Source: Pseudonocardiales bacterium
GTDB taxonomy: Bacteria; Actinomycetota; Actinomycetes; Mycobacteriales; Pseudonocardiaceae
Reading direction: 5' to 3'
DNA: 64,000 nucleotides
Assembly (NCBI GenBank): GCA_023252195.1
Contig: JAHEXI010000014.1
Coordinates: 20,304-84,303 of the forward strand
This document shows positions 61,360-64,000 of this stretch, in pieces. Each line of letters begins with the position of its first letter. Positions within the stretch are counted from its first letter, which is position 1. A model generated the notes under the pieces. That model had not been told where the DNA came from and ran no database searches. It saw nothing but the letters and a program-made list of their open reading frames with translations. The position numbers and the translations under genes are program-made.

Positions 61360-62706
61360 GTGACCACCGACGTCGAGCGCCACCGGCTGCGCGAGCTGCG
61401 CACCGAACTCGGCTGGACACAGCAGGAAATGGCCGACCGGATAGCGCACCTGGCGTGGATGGAACGCCGCGAGCACGCCGCGGTCAACGCGGACATGGTG
61501 GCGAAGTGGGAACGCGGAGCGAAGGGCATCAGCCCGCGATACCGGGAACTGCTGTGCCGCCTGTTCGGCGTCACGCCCGACCAGCTCGGCCTGAAGAACA
61601 CACCCCCCGGCGCAGACCGCGCACGGCCGCAAGCCAACGATCAGTCGCTGGTAGCGATGTTGGACAACGCCGCTGGTCTGCTCGACCAGCTTGGCGCCGC
61701 CGGGACCGCGCTCGCTCCGCACATGCTGCACGCATGGAAAGAAGCGGTCACCACCCGCCGCACCATGCTCGGACTGCTCGACCCCAGCGCCACCGATCCC
61801 GCCAGCCACGCCCGCGCCGTGACAGCCACCGTCGCCGACCTGGAGCAGCTCGCCGAGCGCTACCACGCCCTGTACGACACCGCCGACCCGGCAGCCCTGC
61901 TCACCTCAGTGGCCGCGCATGTGCGAATGGCCCAGGACGCCCTGCGCCAGGATCCGGCAGCCGACGAGCGGCGCCGGCTGCTGCGCAACCTGGCCGAGGT
62001 CGGGATTCTCGCCGGGCGGCTTGCCGCCGATGACCTGGGCAACGCGATGTCAGGCCGCGCGTACTACAGCTTGGCCCTCGATGCCGCCAGTGAGGTGGCA
62101 GAAGACCAGCTCACCGCCATCGCCCACGGACACGCCGCCCAACTCGCCGCCACCGAAGGGATGACCGCCGCCGCGCTCGACCAGCTCGGCGCAGCCAGCG
62201 AGCACGCCCGGTCCATCCCGGCCATCGCTTCGTGGCTTGCCACCACCGAGGCCACCATCCACGCCGACCGGGGCGAGCAGGCCGCAGCGCGCGAGGCCCT
62301 CGACTGCGCACAAACCGCGCTCGACCAGCTTGGAGGCCGATCCGCGCCCGCGTCGTTTCGCAACCCCGGCGCTACGCAGCTGAACGCGGCAACCGGCCGC
62401 GTCCTCTTACGGACCGGCGACTTCGGCGACGCACGCGATGCACTCACGGCGGCACTCGATGATCTCCGCTCGCCCGCACGCAGACAACGGGTCCTGATCC
62501 TAGTTGATCTCGCCGTCACCGAACTGAACAGCAGTAACCTTCCCGCCGCCTGCTCGCGCGCTGCGCAGGCTGCAAACCTCCTGCGACACGCCCCTTATGC
62601 CACCGGCGCCGCCCACTTACGCACCTTCCGCGACGTCGCAGCCCGCCCGATCGGCCGGCGAGCACTACGTGTTCTGGACCAGTACCTTGGTGACCTCGCC
62701 GCCTAA
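61360..62706 (+). CDS. XRE-family regulator with TPR-like C-terminal domain
   Basis: 448 residues from GTG 61360: HTH (RLRELRTELGWTQQEMADRI; VNADMVAKWERGAKGISPRY), then repeated helical pairs (LTAIAHGHAAQLAATEGMTA, ALDQLGAASEHARSIPAIAS, GEQAAAREALDCAQTALDQL), as in actinobacterial sensors of small signals or peptides. A second control gene at the AICE end. Confidence 0.8.
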   Translation: MTTDVERHRLRELRTELGWTQQEMADRIAHLAWMERREHAAVNADMVAKWERGAKGISPRYRELLCRLFGVTPDQLGLKNTPPGADRARPQANDQSLVAMLDNAAGLLDQLGAAGTALAPHMLHAWKEAVTTRRTMLGLLDPSATDPASHARAVTATVADLEQLAERYHALYDTADPAALLTSVAAHVRMAQDALRQDPAADERRRLLRNLAEVGILAGRLAADDLGNAMSGRAYYSLALDAASEVAEDQLTAIAHGHAAQLAATEGMTAAALDQLGAASEHARSIPAIASWLATTEATIHADRGEQAAAREALDCAQTALDQLGGRSAPASFRNPGATQLNAATGRVLLRTGDFGDARDALTAALDDLRSPARRQRVLILVDLAVTELNSSNLPAACSRAAQAANLLRHAPYATGAAHLRTFRDVAARPIGRRALRVLDQYLGDLAA

Positions 62707-63109
62707 TTATTTCTACTGAAAAGTGGAGTGCGAGGTCGTCGGACGAGCCGGTGATCAGGATGCGGGACACAGTTCCTCCGGTGATGTCTAGGTTTGCATG
62801 AGATGGGCCGCTGCTCGCTTATTGAAAGCATGCCGGCCGGTCGTTCTGTCCGGCCGGCATGAATCTTTGGTGTCCCATCGCTGGACTCTTCGGTGCGGGA
62901 GGGTCGCCGGATCCGGAGGGGTCAGCATCTGCGGCATTGACAGTCTGTATTGCGAAGTTAATGTCCTCCTTATTTGCCTATTTGTGTACTTTAATGATTC
63001 TGGTGGAATACTTATGTGATCGAACCTGCCGGGGAGTGCCCGATCGGTCGCCGGTGCTTGTGACGCTGAGTGTTGTGGAGAAACGTTGTCACGCCCGTCA
63101 CGGAGGGTC
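62707..63109. other. Intergenic with a strong hairpin
   Basis: No gene. AT-richer at 62940-63020. The hairpin at 62829-62861 is listed separately. Confidence 0.4.
62829..62861. terminator. Perfect 12-bp hairpin
   Basis: CATGCCGGCCGG, loop TCGTTCTGT, CCGGCCGGCATG. It lies 120 bases after the regulator stop without a T tract; likely a factor-assisted terminator or a boundary palindrome. Confidence 0.55.
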
Positions 63110-63240
63110 CTCTCCAGCAGTGTTCCGGTTGTGGAGGTCGCCGAGCGCTACGAATGTCCCGCAAGTCGGTGCACGCCTGGGCGCAACACGGTCTTTGGTG
63201 CTCACTTGGCGCGGCCGCTCATCTGGGGGATCTGTAGGTT
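63110..63240 (+). pseudogene. Transposase N-terminal HTH remnant (IS481-like)
   Basis: Reads VPVVEVAERYE in one frame and MSRKSVHAWAQHGL in the next, the usual HTH opening of IS481-type transposases, with a frameshift. Confidence 0.5.
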
Positions 63241-63292
63241 TCGGCGCGCAAATCAAGCTGGTTTTTCAGCGCGCATCTAAAAGTGTCCTGTA

Positions 63293-64000
63293 TTAGGGCC
63301 AAAGAATGTCCAAAACCACGAGTCCCAAAGTGGTGGCAGCTACAACTATTGATCCGCTATTCGTGGACAGGGCCAGTATTTCCGATTCCAAATCAATAGT
63401 CAGGGTATCACCGGAGTTCTGACTAGTCTGGCCGATGATGAGAACATTAGCCACGGCGAATACTACACGATTTCGCTTAAGAATTTCGAGTGCATTGACG
63501 GCTGCTCCGTGCTCCCCTGGGTAGACGCGAGTGCAAGTCGAAAGGTCCCAAGTCCATCTCGTTCCGTCGCTGCACCCCGTAAGGATGAGTAACTGATCAT
63601 GATGGCGGTGCAGAACAGCGGCTCGAACGGGTGCCGAGTGCCGAAGGCGCACAGCGCGCCAAAAGGATCGCCTGGGTTGGCCGGTGGTCAGGTCCCAGAC
63701 TCGTACTGTGCGGTCGTCGCTGCCGGAGATGACGACGGGGCGGCCTTCCAGTTCACTTACCGCCAGCGCTGTCACTTGATCGGTGTGGCCGGTGAATGGC
63801 TTGCCTATCGGGGTTCCTTTGGTCAGGTCCCAGACGCGTAGTGTGCGGTCGTTGCTGCCGGAGATGACGACGGGGCGGTCTTCCAGTTCACTTACCGCCA
63901 GCGCTGTCACTTGATCGGTGTGGCCGGTGAATGGCTTGCCTATCGGGGTTCCTTTGGTCAGGTCCCAGACGCGTAGTGTGCGGTCGTTGCTGCCGGAGAT
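63293..64000 (-). CDS. WD40-repeat protein, C-terminal part (runs off the window)
   Basis: At least 236 codons on minus. WD40 blades such as ALAVSELEDRPVVISGSNDR, then TLRVWDLTKGTPIGKPFTGH, repeat with a 135-bp (45-residue) period; the copies at 63689, 63824 and 63959 are nearly identical in DNA. The last part (AVNALEILKRNRVVFAVANV) is a less typical C-terminal blade. The N-terminal effector domain (often a protease, kinase or NTPase in bacteria) lies outside the window. Confidence 0.85.
   Translation of the reverse strand: MSGSNDRTLRVWDLTKGTPIGKPFTGHTDQVTALAVSELEDRPVVISGSNDRTLRVWDLTKGTPIGKPFTGHTDQVTALAVSELEGRPVVISGSDDRTVRVWDLTTGQPRRSFWRAVRLRHSAPVRAAVLHRHHDQLLILTGCSDGTRWTWDLSTCTRVYPGEHGAAVNALEILKRNRVVFAVANVLIIGQTSQNSGDTLTIDLESEILALSTNSGSIVVAATTLGLVVLDILWP

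Noticed and set aside
49885..62706. Right attachment site of the AICE
   Set aside because: No second copy of the tRNA-Ala 3' end was found up to the end of the window.

Overview
The window comes from a high-GC actinomycete. I would place it in Pseudonocardiales/Pseudonocardiaceae or a near relative, by inference from the sequence alone. Three things point there: GC-rich codon usage with frequent GTG starts, a backbone block whose gene order matches the Mycobacterium tuberculosis Rv0981-Rv0996 neighbourhood, and a pSAM2-type integrative and conjugative element (AICE: RepSA-like Rep, FtsK-like TraB, Int/Xis at a tRNA) of a kind common in Streptomyces and Pseudonocardiales but not in mycobacteria.

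Layout. (1) 1-11.6 kb: a segment bounded by two 172-bp inverted copies of a small IS6-like MITE. A GH15 glycosidase gene is split between the two ends (5' half at 173-1407 on minus, 3' half at 10986-11569 on plus). Flipping the segment restores the gene, so the segment has inverted. Inside are a frameshifted IS256 transposase, a GlxA regulator divergent from a monooxygenase-like and a beta-propeller gene, a broken SARP regulator, and an NDH-2 dehydrogenase overlapping a duplicated membrane protein. (2) 11.6-31 kb: accessory DNA full of relics (IS630, IS6, IS21, IS110 and Tn3 transposases, serine and tyrosine recombinases) around a few intact genes: a toxin-antitoxin-like pair, a molybdopterin oxidoreductase divergent from a MoeA-like gene, a stand-alone gyrase-type ATPase, a tRNA-Arg(CCT) beside a MITE-truncated integrase, a YVTN propeller protein and a second GH15 enzyme. 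(3) 31.8-38.7 kb: envelope genes: two FemAB/GNAT-like transferases on either side of a MurJ-like flippase, a GT51 transglycosylase, and an Rpf-LysM-NlpC/P60 hydrolase.

(4) 38.7-49.8 kb: conserved core. It holds mprA-mprB-pepD-moaB2, a repeat-rich helical protein, mscL, a SAF-domain protein, a Ruc-like redox chaperone under a clear CIRCE element, 5-formyl-THF cyclo-ligase, and galU-moeA(glp)-rimJ-glpR-like. The theme is envelope stress sensing, proteostasis and, by homology, division-site assembly. (5) 49.8-62.7 kb: an AICE at tRNA-Ala(CGC). It appears composite. A deletion derivative (int-xis-rep plus a copy of the main promoter and the first codons of a regulator gene) lies beside a second module (rep fragment, tra, regulators). 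A low-GC-looking two-gene cargo (CorA-like membrane protein plus acetyltransferase) sits between them. The main promoter carries three CTAGTC half-sites at 11-bp spacing and occurs twice. (6) 62.7-64 kb: a transposase relic and the start of a WD40-repeat protein with nearly identical 135-bp repeats, running off the window.
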